Positions 41,368-50,181 of a stretch of 64,000 nucleotides of DNA are shown here, piece after piece. Each line of letters begins with the position of its first letter. Within the stretch, counting starts at the first letter, position 1. The stretch comes from Sulfitobacter sabulilitoris (GTDB taxonomy: Bacteria > Pseudomonadota > Alphaproteobacteria > Rhodobacterales > Rhodobacteraceae), in the NCBI RefSeq assembly GCF_005887615.1, contig NZ_VANS01000003.1, positions 186,001 through 250,000 of the forward strand. Reading direction: 5' to 3'. Under the pieces are notes generated by a model, which saw only the letters and a program-made list of their open reading frames with translations, did no database searches and was not told the DNA's origin. The position numbers and the translations under genes are program-made.

Positions 41368-41985
41368 ATGGTCATTGCCAAGAAACCCATGAAAATCCGC
41401 GAAGAGGTTGCCGCGCTCAAGCGCGAACGGACCTTGGACACGGCAGTCGACCTGTTTTACGAGAAGGGCTATGTGAACGCCACGCTCGACGATGTCGCCG
41501 ACCGGCTGAGCGTGACCAAGCCGTTCATCTACGCGAATTTCGGATCAAAGAACGAGCTTTTGTCGGAAATCTGCCTGCGCGGCGTCATGGCCGCAAAACA
41601 GGCGCTGGACGATGTGCTGGAATTCGATCTCGGACCCGGAGAAACGCTGCGCCTGTTCATCACGCGATATGTCGCCGCGATCCTCGAGCATCAGAAGAAC
41701 ATCGCGGTCTACACCCGCGAGGAAAAGAACCTCGGCACCGCCGAGGCGCAAAAGCTCGCGGCGCTGCGCAAGGCCTTCGTGGCCAAGCTGACATCCATCC
41801 TGGAGCAGGGCGTCGCGTCGGGCGAATTCGATGTCAGGGACCCGAACATGGCGGCGCTTGCGATCATCGGATCCGTCAGTTGGTCAACCTTCTGGTATCA
41901 TCCCGACGGCCGGCTGACGATCGCTGACATCACCCAGAATATGACTCACCTGCTGATGGGGCTTGCCGGTCTGAAACGCGCCTGA
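41368..41985 (+). CDS. TetR-family transcriptional regulator
   Basis: A 205-residue repressor. The DNA-binding helix-turn-helix is VDLFYEKGYVNATLDDVADR followed by LSVTKPFIYANFGSKNELLS. The C-terminal ligand-binding half (YVAAILEHQKNIAVYTREEK) resembles regulators of fatty acid and ring catabolism (KstR2/FadR-like group). It sits between the ligase/MaoC run and the monooxygenase run. A palindrome 43 bp after its stop, ahead of the monooxygenase gene, is a probable target; its natural inducer is likely an acyl-CoA intermediate. Confidence 0.92.
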   Translation: MVIAKKPMKIREEVAALKRERTLDTAVDLFYEKGYVNATLDDVADRLSVTKPFIYANFGSKNELLSEICLRGVMAAKQALDDVLEFDLGPGETLRLFITRYVAAILEHQKNIAVYTREEKNLGTAEAQKLAALRKAFVAKLTSILEQGVASGEFDVRDPNMAALAIIGSVSWSTFWYHPDGRLTIADITQNMTHLLMGLAGLKRA

Positions 41986-42028
41986 GCCTTTGACCGGCAA
42001 AAACGGCACGACAGAATTTTGTTGAAAA

Positions 42029-42042
42029 ATACTGACCAGTAT
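42029..42042. promoter_or_regulatory. TetR-type palindrome upstream of the monooxygenase operon
   Basis: ATACTGACCAGTAT has perfect 6-bp arms with two central bases, in a conspicuously AT-rich stretch 77 bp ahead of the monooxygenase start. It is the only clear dyad in the 133-bp gap after the TetR gene and is its best candidate operator. Confidence 0.65.
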
Positions 42043-42118
42043 AATAACGTAATTGCAAGGACCAATAAGGACTGGCGCGTTCGCTTCGTGCCGCCGAAGT
42101 CACGGGGAGGGTGCTTCG

Positions 42119-43747
42119 TTGCAAAAGTTTGACGCGATTATCGTTGGTGCCGGCTTTGCCGGATTGCGAGCGCTGTACCGCCTGCGAGAGATGGGCAAAT
42201 CCGTGCGCGTGCTCGAGGCTTCGGGCGGCATCGGCGGCGTTTGGTACCACAACGGTTATCCCGGCGCGCGGTGCGACGTCGAAAGCTACGACTACTCCTA
42301 CAGTTTTTCGCCAGAGCTCGAGAAGGAGTGGCGCTGGTCCGAGCGCTACGCGACCCAGCCCGAGATCCTGCGCTATATCAATCACGTCGCCGACCGATTC
42401 GACTTGCGCAAGGACATCGACCTGAACACCCGGATGGACCGCGCGACCTATGACGAGGACACCGCGCGCTGGACGATCGAGACCGGCAAGGGCGAGACGA
42501 TCTCGGCGCAATACCTGATCATGTGCGTCGGGCAATTGTCGACGACCAAGGCGCCGGAATTCCCCGGACAGGACGACTTCGCCGGTGAGATCATCCACTC
42601 GGGTGTCTGGCCCGACCGCGAGGTGACATTCGAGGGCAAGCGCGTCGGCATCATCGGGACCGGCAGTTCGGGCATGCAGATGACGCCCGTGGTCGCACGC
42701 GCCGCGGACCACCTGACCGTGTTTCAGCGCACCGCGAACTTCAGCGTTCCGGCGGCCAATGCGCCCGTGTCGGACGAGGAGGACCGGAAGGTCAAGGCAA
42801 ACTATGCCGAGCGCCGTCAGCAGGCGTTGAATTCGCCGACCGGGCTTGGGTTCAAGCCCAACCGCCAGTCCGCCCTGGACGTAGACGATGCCGAACGCGA
42901 AAAGGTCTACGAAGCGGCCTATCACCGGCTCGGCTTCGGCTTTGCGCTGGCCTATCACGACATCCTTCTGTCCAAGCCCGCCAATGACACGGCGGCGGAG
43001 TTTCTGCGCCGCAAGATCGGCGCGCTGATCGACGACCCCGAAACGCGCGACAAGCTGGTGCCAAAGGACCACGCCTTTGCCGCGCGGCGGCCATCGGTCG
43101 ACAGCGGCTATTTCCAGGCGTTCAACCGCGACAATGTCGAACTTGCCGATATCCGTGCGCATCCGATCGTGGAATTCACGCCCGAAGGCCTGCGCACCGA
43201 GGACAAGCTGCACAAGCTCGACATGGTGATCTTTGCAACCGGGTTCGACGCTTTCACCGGATCGTTGCTCAAGCCCGAGATCAAGGGCCGGGGCGGTATG
43301 CAGCTCCGCGAAAAGTGGGCGGCGGGACCGGTCACGCAGCTTGGCATCGGCGTCGCCGACTTCCCCAACCTCCTGATCGTGGTGGGCCCGGGCAGCCCGT
43401 CGCTGCTGAGCAACGTGATGGTGTCCATCGAGGAACAGATCGACTGGATGTCCGATCTGGTCGCCCATGCGGACGCGCAAGGCATCGTCGAAATCGAGGC
43501 CGAGCGCGCGGCGGAGCAGGCCTGGGTCGCGCATGTCAACGAGCGGGCGCAAGAGACGCTCTACATGACGGCGGCGTCCTATTACAACGGCGCCGAAGTC
43601 GCCGGAAAGCCACGGGTTTTCATGCCGTATTCGGGTGGTATCCGAAACTACCGCCGGATCCTCCAGCAGTGCGCCGACGACGGCTACAGCGGGTTCGCCT
43701 TGCGGCGCGCGCCGCAAAAACAGGCGCGCGGACAGGTGGGCGCATGA
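42119..43747 (+). CDS. Baeyer-Villiger-type flavin monooxygenase
   Basis: A 542-residue FAD and NADPH enzyme. The first nucleotide-binding motif is VGAGFAG near the N-terminus. The Baeyer-Villiger fingerprint is FAGEIIHSGVWPD (FxGxxxHxxxW), followed by the NADPH motif GIIGTGSSG and the FATGFD segment. Such enzymes convert ketones to esters or lactones. The start is taken as TTG at 42119 because GGGGAGG lies 8 bp upstream and the FAD motif follows immediately; the TTG at 42053 lacks this. The SDR downstream could supply the ketone and the HSL-type hydrolase could open the product. Confidence 0.92.
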   Translation: MQKFDAIIVGAGFAGLRALYRLREMGKSVRVLEASGGIGGVWYHNGYPGARCDVESYDYSYSFSPELEKEWRWSERYATQPEILRYINHVADRFDLRKDIDLNTRMDRATYDEDTARWTIETGKGETISAQYLIMCVGQLSTTKAPEFPGQDDFAGEIIHSGVWPDREVTFEGKRVGIIGTGSSGMQMTPVVARAADHLTVFQRTANFSVPAANAPVSDEEDRKVKANYAERRQQALNSPTGLGFKPNRQSALDVDDAEREKVYEAAYHRLGFGFALAYHDILLSKPANDTAAEFLRRKIGALIDDPETRDKLVPKDHAFAARRPSVDSGYFQAFNRDNVELADIRAHPIVEFTPEGLRTEDKLHKLDMVIFATGFDAFTGSLLKPEIKGRGGMQLREKWAAGPVTQLGIGVADFPNLLIVVGPGSPSLLSNVMVSIEEQIDWMSDLVAHADAQGIVEIEAERAAEQAWVAHVNERAQETLYMTAASYYNGAEVAGKPRVFMPYSGGIRNYRRILQQCADDGYSGFALRRAPQKQARGQVGA

Positions 43748-44520
43748 GTTTCGATTTCACCGGCAAGACGGCTGTCGTCACCGGGGCGGCGGGTGGCATC
43801 GGGCGCGCGGTGTGCCTGTCGCTGGCGCGCGCCGGTGCGCGCGTCGTCGCGGTGGATCTGTCGGCGCAGGCCGGAGAGCAGACCGCCGCCTCGGTCCGCG
43901 ACGCGGGTGGAGAGGCGATCTTTGTCGCGGGCGACGTGGCGCGGCCCGATGATCACGCCGCCTATGTCGCGGCCGCGACGCAAGCCTGGGGCGGCATCGA
44001 CATCTTCATGAACAACGCCGGCTGGCAGGGCGACATCAAGCCCGTCATCGATTACCCGGTCGAGGTCTTCGACAAGGTCATGGCGATCAACGTGCGCGGC
44101 GTGTTCCTGGGGTTGCAGAATGTGCTGCCCGTGATGATCGCCCAGGGCTCGGGCGCGGTGGTCAATACCGCCTCGCTGGGCTCCTACATCGGGACACGCA
44201 ACCTTGCCCCCTATTCGGCCAGCAAACACGCCGTGATGGGCCTGACCAAATCCGCCGCGCTGGAGGTCGCCCGCAAGGGCGTGCGGATCAATGCGATATG
44301 CCCCGGCCCCGTCGATACCGAAATGCTGCGCGATATCGAGGCGGGCCAGTCACCGCAGGACGCCGAGGCGCTGCGCGCCAAGCGGGCCGCCTCTATCCCC
44401 GATGGCCGCTATGCGGAGGCCGAAGAGGTCGCGGACCTGATGCTGTACCTTGTGTCCGATCACGCCCGCCACATCACCGGCCAGGGCATTCACGTCAACG
44501 GAGGAGCATATGCCATCTGA
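43744..44520 (+). CDS. Short-chain dehydrogenase/reductase
   Basis: A 258-residue classical SDR. The cofactor motif is TGAAGGIG, with Asp in VVAVDLS indicating NAD preference. The catalytic residues lie in VNTASLGSY (Ser) and APYSASKHAVMG (Tyr/Lys). Its ATG overlaps the monooxygenase stop by 4 bp. The coupling suggests it produces the ketone that the monooxygenase oxidises, or acts on a later hydroxyacyl intermediate. Confidence 0.94.
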   Translation: MSFDFTGKTAVVTGAAGGIGRAVCLSLARAGARVVAVDLSAQAGEQTAASVRDAGGEAIFVAGDVARPDDHAAYVAAATQAWGGIDIFMNNAGWQGDIKPVIDYPVEVFDKVMAINVRGVFLGLQNVLPVMIAQGSGAVVNTASLGSYIGTRNLAPYSASKHAVMGLTKSAALEVARKGVRINAICPGPVDTEMLRDIEAGQSPQDAEALRAKRAASIPDGRYAEAEEVADLMLYLVSDHARHITGQGIHVNGGAYAI

Positions 44521-45370
44521 GCGTGGATCAGTCGCCATCGTCGGCGGCGGCACGATGGGTGTCGGGCTGCTGTATGTCTTTGCCGCCGCGGGATACGACA
44601 TGATACTGGTCGAGCCCGACACGGCCAAGGCCGCGGCCGCGGCCCGCCGCCTGCAAGACGCCGTCGAAATCGGTCTGGCGCGTGGCAAGCTGACCGAGGC
44701 GCAGGCACGGGCGATCACCCAGGGGTATCGCCGCATCGACGCGGCAAAGGCGCTGCCCGAGAATGCCGCGCTGGTGGTCGAAACCGTGCCCGAGCGGCTG
44801 GAGCTGAAGCACGCCGTGCTGGCCGATATCGCCGCGCGCCGTCCTCGGATCATCGCGACCAACACCAGCGCCCTGTCCATCGACATGCTCGCCGCGGCGG
44901 TGTCCGATCCGACGACTTTCGTGGGCATGCACTTCTTCAACCCGGTCTGGTCGCTGCCGCTGGTCGAGATCGTGCGCGGCGCCGCCACGAGCGAGGCGAC
45001 CCTGGATGCCGCGCGCGCCTTTGCCGGAACCATCGGCAAGTCGGCGATCACCGTGACGGACACGCCGGGCTTTGCGACCAGCAGGCTGGACCTCATCGCC
45101 GCGATGGAGGCGATCCGCATGGTTGAGGCGGGGGTCGCATCGGCCGAGGACATAGACCGCGCGATGGTGGTGGCCTACCGGCACCCCATCGGGCCGCTGC
45201 GCTTGAGCGATATCGTCGGACTGGACGTCCGGCTCGACATCGCCCGCAGCCTGAGCGCGTCGCTTGGCCCGCGCTATGCCCCGCCGCGCCTGCTCGAGGA
45301 AATGGTGGAACGGGGCGAGCTGGGTCAGAAGACCGGGCGTGGATTTTTCGATTGGACAGAGGCGGCATGA
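44510..45370 (+). CDS. 3-hydroxyacyl-CoA dehydrogenase
   Basis: A 286-residue enzyme of the single-function (HBD/PaaH) type. The Rossmann motif is AIVGGGTMGVGL. The catalytic-site segment is FVGMHFFNPVWSLPLVEIVR (His, Asn) and the C-terminal domain has TDTPGFATSRL and GLDVRLDIARSL. GGAGGA immediately precedes the ATG, which lies 11 bp inside the SDR gene. It would perform the NAD-dependent oxidation step of beta-oxidation in this pathway. Confidence 0.93.
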   Translation: MPSERGSVAIVGGGTMGVGLLYVFAAAGYDMILVEPDTAKAAAAARRLQDAVEIGLARGKLTEAQARAITQGYRRIDAAKALPENAALVVETVPERLELKHAVLADIAARRPRIIATNTSALSIDMLAAAVSDPTTFVGMHFFNPVWSLPLVEIVRGAATSEATLDAARAFAGTIGKSAITVTDTPGFATSRLDLIAAMEAIRMVEAGVASAEDIDRAMVVAYRHPIGPLRLSDIVGLDVRLDIARSLSASLGPRYAPPRLLEEMVERGELGQKTGRGFFDWTEAA

Positions 45371-45389
45371 CATGGATGGTGGACACAAC

Positions 45390-46568
45390 ATGGGTTTGAC
45401 CCTTTTTCAAGGCACACTGGTGGATACGCAGGAGCACCACGCGATGCTTCGCGAGAATGTCGCCAAGCTGGCCGGCGGTTTTGGCCGCAAGTATTTTCAG
45501 GACGCCGTGAAGGAGAACCGCAAACCGACGGAGCTTTGGGATGCGCTGGCCGAGGGCGGGTTCCTCGGTGTGCATGTCGCCGAAGAATACGGCGGCAGCG
45601 GCGGCGGGCTTGCCGATTACAACGTTATCGTCGAGGAAGTGGCCGCGCAGGGGTGCCCGATCCTGTCGCTGGTCATCGGATCGATCTGCGCGCCGATCAT
45701 CGAACAGCATGGCTCCGAGGCGCTGAAACAGGAATGGCTGCCCGGTCTGGCCAGCGGCCAGAAGCGTCTGGCCTTTGCCATCACCGAACCCGATGCCGGA
45801 ACCAACACGCACAAGATCACGACCACCGCAAAACGCGATGGCGACGGCTGGTCGATTTCGGGAACCAAATACTGGACCTCCGCGGTGGACGAAAGCGAGG
45901 CCATCCTGGTGGTCGCGCGCGGTGAGGAACGGGACGACAAGGGACGCGGCAAACTGTCGTTGTTCATCGTGCCCGCGGATGCCAAAGGCCTGACCCGGAC
46001 GCCGATCGAGACGGCCTTGCAGGTGCCGGAGACGCAATTCACCATGTTCTTCGATGATGTGAAAATTCCCGCCGACGCGATCATCGGTCAGGAGGGGCAG
46101 GGCATGCGCCATCTTTTCGCGGGGCTGAACCCCGAACGGGTCTGTGCCGCCGCGATCAACAACGGCATCGCACGCTATGCCTTGCAGAAGGCCGCGCAAT
46201 ACGCGACCGACCGCAAGGTCTGGGACGTGCCGATCGGCGCGCATCAGGGCGTGTCGCACCCGCTGGCCAAGGCCTATGTGGCGGTGCAGCAGGCCCGCCT
46301 GATGACGGCGCGCGCGGCGGAGCTGTTCGACCAGGGGTCGCCCGAGGCGGGAGAAGCCGCCAACATGGCCAAATTCGCCGCCGCCGATGCGTCGCTGGAA
46401 GCGCTGGATCAGGCGATCCAGACACATGGCGGCAATGGCATGGCGCTGGAATACGGGCTGGCGGACCTGTGGTTTATCGCCCGTCTGCACAAGACGGCCC
46501 CGGTCAGCCGCGAGATGATTCTCAATTTTCTTGCCCAGCACAGCCTCGGGCTGCCCAAGAGCTATTGA
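45390..46568 (+). CDS. Acyl-CoA dehydrogenase
   Basis: A 392-residue FAD enzyme. Family signatures are EEYGGSGGGLADYNVIVEEV, the flavin-binding AFAITEPDAGTNTHKITTTA, and IQTHGGNGMALEYGLADLWF near the C-terminus. It should introduce the double bond in an acyl-CoA intermediate, passing electrons to ETF. The start is uncertain between 45390, with a GGTGG stretch 8 bp upstream, and 45372. It follows the hydroxyacyl-CoA dehydrogenase gene closely and its last base is shared with the next ATG. Confidence 0.93.
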   Translation: MGLTLFQGTLVDTQEHHAMLRENVAKLAGGFGRKYFQDAVKENRKPTELWDALAEGGFLGVHVAEEYGGSGGGLADYNVIVEEVAAQGCPILSLVIGSICAPIIEQHGSEALKQEWLPGLASGQKRLAFAITEPDAGTNTHKITTTAKRDGDGWSISGTKYWTSAVDESEAILVVARGEERDDKGRGKLSLFIVPADAKGLTRTPIETALQVPETQFTMFFDDVKIPADAIIGQEGQGMRHLFAGLNPERVCAAAINNGIARYALQKAAQYATDRKVWDVPIGAHQGVSHPLAKAYVAVQQARLMTARAAELFDQGSPEAGEAANMAKFAAADASLEALDQAIQTHGGNGMALEYGLADLWFIARLHKTAPVSREMILNFLAQHSLGLPKSY

Positions 46569-48118
46569 TGATGCACTCCGCGCAGGACCATAGCACGGAG
46601 ATGGGCACCTTTGCCGAGGTGATCCGAACCCATGCCGCAACGCGCGGAGATGCCCCCGCGCTCAGCTTCGAGGGCCGCACCCAGACCTTTGCCGAGCTTG
46701 ATGCCGCAAGCTCGCGGGCGGCGAACATGCTGCTGGCTCAGGGCGTGGTCAAAGGCGACCGCGTCGCGATCCTGACCCGGAACCGACCGGAATATTTCGA
46801 ACTGATCCTGGCCTGTTCCAAGATCGGCGCCATCGTGGCCGGGCTGAACTGGCGCCTGGCGCCGGTCGAAATCGCCGCAATCCTGAAAGGCTGCGCGCCC
46901 AGGGTCGTTCTGACCAGCAGCCAGGACGCCGGATTGCTGGTCAAGGCGCCCGGCCACGTGGTGGTGAGCCTCGACACCGATTACCCCGCCCTGCGCGATG
47001 CGGCCCCGGCCGACGATCCCGGCCACCGCGGTGCGCCCGAAGAGCCTGTCCTGCTGCTCTACACATCTGGAACCACGGGCCTGCCCAAGGGCGTGACGCT
47101 GACCAATCGAAACATGTCCTATACCTACAGGCTTGCCACCGAAAGCTGGGGCATGTCGCCCGACAGCGTCAACCTGGTGGCGATGCCGATGTTTCACATC
47201 GGCGGCTGTGGCTATGGGTCGTCCACCTTCATGGCGGGCGGGCACACCGTATTGATGGCCGAAGTCGATGTCGCCCGCGCCATCGAACTGGTCGCCGCGC
47301 ATGGCGTGACGCACACGTTCCTCGTGCCCACGGTGGTGCAGTCGCTGTTGAACGTACCTGGGATCGAGCAAGCGGACCTGTCCAGCATGCAACTGCTGAT
47401 GTACGGTGCCGCCCCCATCGGCGACGTGCTGCTGAGCCGCGCGATGGAAGTGCTGCGATGCCAGTTCATGCACGCCTACGGCATGACCGAAGCGGCGGGA
47501 ACCGTCGTCGTGTTGCGCCCCGAGGATCACGCGCTCACGGGGCCCAAGGCCGCCTTGCTGAAATCCTGCGGGCGCGCCCTGCCGTGGGTGGATTTGCGCG
47601 TGATCGACCCCGATACGCAGACCGACGCCGGCGTGGGCAAGCCCGGAGAGATCTGGCTGCGCTCGCCGATGATGACGCGGGGCTACTGGAACGCGCCCGA
47701 CGCCACCCGCGAGGCGATCACGCCGGACGGTTGGTTTCGCACGGGCGACGCCGCCTATCTGGACGGCGACGGCTATGTCTACCTGTTCGACCGCTTCAAG
47801 GACATGATCATTTCGGGCGGGGAAAACATCTATCCCGCCGAGATCGAAAACGTGCTGAACGCCCACGAAGGCATCCGCGAGTGCGGTGTCATCGGCGTGG
47901 CGCATGAAAAATGGGGGGAAACCCCGCTGGCGGTGGTTGTCCCGAAGGACGGCGCTCAGGTCAGCGCGGAAGGGATCATCGCCTTCTGCCGCGATCGGCT
48001 GGCGCATTACAAATGCCCCACGCGGGTGGAATTCGCCGACACCTTGCCCCGCAACGCCTCTGGAAAGCTGCTCAAGCACGAGATGCGCAAGGCATACAAG
48101 GGGCCGGCCGATGCTTGA
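46568..48118 (+). CDS. Acyl-CoA synthetase (AMP-forming)
   Basis: A 516-residue ANL-superfamily ligase. The P-loop is LLYTSGTTGLPKGVTLTN, A5 is HAYGMTEAAGT, the hinge has DGDGYVYLFDRFKDMIISGG, and the A10 motif LPRNASGKLLK retains the catalytic Lys. It is thus the intact counterpart of the Arg-substituted ligase 8 kb upstream. Medium- or branched-chain acids are likely substrates. It is coupled to neighbours by a 1-bp overlap upstream and an 8-bp overlap downstream. Confidence 0.93.
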   Translation: MMHSAQDHSTEMGTFAEVIRTHAATRGDAPALSFEGRTQTFAELDAASSRAANMLLAQGVVKGDRVAILTRNRPEYFELILACSKIGAIVAGLNWRLAPVEIAAILKGCAPRVVLTSSQDAGLLVKAPGHVVVSLDTDYPALRDAAPADDPGHRGAPEEPVLLLYTSGTTGLPKGVTLTNRNMSYTYRLATESWGMSPDSVNLVAMPMFHIGGCGYGSSTFMAGGHTVLMAEVDVARAIELVAAHGVTHTFLVPTVVQSLLNVPGIEQADLSSMQLLMYGAAPIGDVLLSRAMEVLRCQFMHAYGMTEAAGTVVVLRPEDHALTGPKAALLKSCGRALPWVDLRVIDPDTQTDAGVGKPGEIWLRSPMMTRGYWNAPDATREAITPDGWFRTGDAAYLDGDGYVYLFDRFKDMIISGGENIYPAEIENVLNAHEGIRECGVIGVAHEKWGETPLAVVVPKDGAQVSAEGIIAFCRDRLAHYKCPTRVEFADTLPRNASGKLLKHEMRKAYKGPADA

Positions 48119-48911
48119 TAACGCGCAGCCACCGACGGCCCTTGGCCTCTTGCGCCGCTGGGTGGTGGATTACTTCAACCGCCATGACGCCGCGGCCTGC
48201 GCCGACTTCATCGTGCCGGACTACAGCCTGCACATCGGCGATACCGTGTTTCGCGGGCGTGATACCGAATGGCTGCCGGCGGTGGACGTGCAGATGAAAC
48301 TGTTTCCCGGTCTTGCGATGACGGTGCATCAGACCCTGTCCGGCCCGGACTGGGCGGCGGCCTATTTCAGCGAGCATGGCGCAAGCAAGGGCCGCGCGGC
48401 GGTCTGGTCCGGCATCGCCATCTACCGCACCGACGGGACGCGGCTGGTCTCCTGTGTCGCGCAGGAAGACTACATGACGCGCCAGCGCCAGTTGAAATCG
48501 GGCCTCGCCGATCCGGCGGAGCCGCCCGCCGTGGCCCCCTGGGACGGCGCGGAAGGCACGCCCGATCCGGACGCCGAAGCCGTCGTGCGGGATTGGCTCG
48601 GCGCCGATTGGCCGTTGGATCATCCCGCGATCCGGGTCGATGACGAACACATCACCGGCACGCCGCTGCGGTTCGCCACGAGGTCGGTCGATGTCCGGTC
48701 GCTGCACTCCGCAGATGGCCATGTGGTGTTTCACGCGGTGTATCACGGCCAGTACCAGGGCGGCTTGCCCAAGGTCGATCCGACCGGGCAGGCGGCGCAT
48801 CTGCATTGCAACGGCATGTTGCGCGTCGAGGATGGCAAGGTATCGTCGGGCCGGATCATCCGCGACCGGCTCGCCCTTCGGGTGCTTTTGCGCGAAAGAG
48901 GCGGCCAATGA
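48111..48911 (+). CDS. Tandem SnoaL/NTF2-like domain protein
   Basis: A 266-residue protein with two similar cone-shaped NTF2/SnoaL domains. The first covers about residues 8-128 (RRWVVDYFNRHDAAACADFI, then VFRGRDTEWLP) and the second 140-262 (ending in HCNGMLRVEDGKVSSGRIIR). The SnoaL-like fold serves as cyclase, dehydratase or isomerase in polyketide and terpenoid metabolism. Its place inside the catabolic operon, overlapping both neighbours, argues for an enzymatic step on a cyclic or polyfunctional intermediate, but no reaction can be assigned. Confidence 0.78.
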   Translation: MLDNAQPPTALGLLRRWVVDYFNRHDAAACADFIVPDYSLHIGDTVFRGRDTEWLPAVDVQMKLFPGLAMTVHQTLSGPDWAAAYFSEHGASKGRAAVWSGIAIYRTDGTRLVSCVAQEDYMTRQRQLKSGLADPAEPPAVAPWDGAEGTPDPDAEAVVRDWLGADWPLDHPAIRVDDEHITGTPLRFATRSVDVRSLHSADGHVVFHAVYHGQYQGGLPKVDPTGQAAHLHCNGMLRVEDGKVSSGRIIRDRLALRVLLRERGGQ

Positions 48912-49675
48912 CCGATGCTCCCGTTCTGATCGCGACCGAAGGTGCCACGCTGATCATCACGATCAACCGGCCTGCGGCCCGCAACGCCATCGACCGCGCC
49001 ACCACGCTGGCCATCGCCGAGGCCATCGACACGCTGGAGACGGACGACAGGCTGCGCGTCGGGATCCTGACCGGTGCGGGCGATCATTTCTGCGCCGGGA
49101 TGGACCTCAAGGCGTTCCTAAAGGGCGAGCGGGTGGAGATCGAGGGCCGGGGACTTGCCGGTCTGACCGAGCGGCCGCCGCGCAAACCGCTGATCGCCGC
49201 CGTGGAAGGCTACGCACTGGCCGGCGGTTTCGAGATCGCATTGGCCTGCGACATGACCGTGGCCTCGCAAACCGCGATGTTCGGCATTCCCGAGGTGCGT
49301 CGCGGGTTGATCGCGGGGTCCGGCGGACTGCTGCGCCTGCCGCAGCGGATTCCGCGGCAGATCGCGCTGGAATACGCGCTGACGGGCAATTTGATGGACG
49401 CGGCCACCGCGCACCGCTGGGGGCTGATCAATCGCCTGACCGAAAGGGGCGGTGCGCTGGACGCGGCGCGCGCGCTGGCGGCCGAGGTCACCGCCAACGC
49501 GCCGCTGGCCGTGGTCGCCACGAAGCAGATCATGGCATCGGCACACAATTGGCCGGCACAGGACGTCTGGCCGCGCCAGAATGCGATCCTCGAGGCCGTC
49601 ATCGCGTCGGACGACGCAACCGAAGGGGCCCGCGCCTTCGCCGAGAAACGCAAACCCGATTGGAGTGGCAGATGA
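48908..49675 (+). CDS. Enoyl-CoA hydratase (CaiD-like crotonase)
   Basis: A 255-residue crotonase. Oxyanion-hole segments are AGDHFCAGMDLKAFLK and AVEGYALAGGFEIALACDMT. Both catalytic Glu positions are kept (FGIPEVRRGLIAGSGG and ALEYALTGN), unlike the crotonase at 36.7 kb. It should hydrate a trans-2-enoyl-CoA made by the acyl-CoA dehydrogenase. It overlaps the SnoaL-like gene and the TRAP gene by 4 bp each. Confidence 0.93.
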   Translation: MTDAPVLIATEGATLIITINRPAARNAIDRATTLAIAEAIDTLETDDRLRVGILTGAGDHFCAGMDLKAFLKGERVEIEGRGLAGLTERPPRKPLIAAVEGYALAGGFEIALACDMTVASQTAMFGIPEVRRGLIAGSGGLLRLPQRIPRQIALEYALTGNLMDAATAHRWGLINRLTERGGALDAARALAAEVTANAPLAVVATKQIMASAHNWPAQDVWPRQNAILEAVIASDDATEGARAFAEKRKPDWSGR

Positions 49676-50181
49676 TTGTGCGCCTGTTTTCACTGATTGC
49701 CGGATCGCTGGCGGCGCTTGCGCTGCTGGGCATGGCCTTGCTGACGCTGTTCGACGTCGTGGGGCGCAACCTGCTGCGCCAGCCCGTGCCCGGGGCGACC
49801 GAACTGACGGAAATCGGGTTGGTTGCGGTGACCTTCCTGCTTTATCCGCTGATCGCCTATCGGCAATCCCATATCTCTGTCGATCTGTTCGATGACTTCA
49901 TGAGCCCCGCCGTGCGGCGCATCCTCGGCGTTATCGGCAACCTGCTGGGCGGCGCGGTGTTCGCGGTCTTTGCCTGGCAATTGTGGAAACAGGCCGACCG
50001 GTTGATGGGCTACGGCGACGTCACGTCCTACCTGCGCCTGCCGCTGGGGCCCTTCGTCTATTTCATGGCGATCGCCAGCGGTGCCACCGTGATCGGGTTT
50101 GCCGTGGCGGCCATCGCCACGGCCCTCGGGCGCGACACCACCGACGACACGGGCCAGATCAAATCGCCGGGGTACGAATGA
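49672..50181 (+). CDS. dctQ: TRAP transporter small permease (DctQ-like)
   Basis: A 169-residue membrane protein with four helices. The DctQ pattern is seen in LALLGMALLTLFDVVGRNLL, LPLIAYRQSHISVDLF (LxxxxRxHIxVD motif) and FAWQLWKQADRLMGYGDVTS. It pairs with the large permease and periplasmic receptor encoded next to form a Na+-driven importer for an organic acid. ATGA overlaps on both sides couple it to the catabolic enzymes, so the transporter very likely brings in the pathway substrate. Confidence 0.92.
   Translation: MIVRLFSLIAGSLAALALLGMALLTLFDVVGRNLLRQPVPGATELTEIGLVAVTFLLYPLIAYRQSHISVDLFDDFMSPAVRRILGVIGNLLGGAVFAVFAWQLWKQADRLMGYGDVTSYLRLPLGPFVYFMAIASGATVIGFAVAAIATALGRDTTDDTGQIKSPGYE

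Noticed and set aside
41930-43717. 595-codon minus-strand open frame opposite the monooxygenase
   Set aside because: The plus strand has both nucleotide-binding motifs and the Baeyer-Villiger fingerprint; the minus frame is a shadow.
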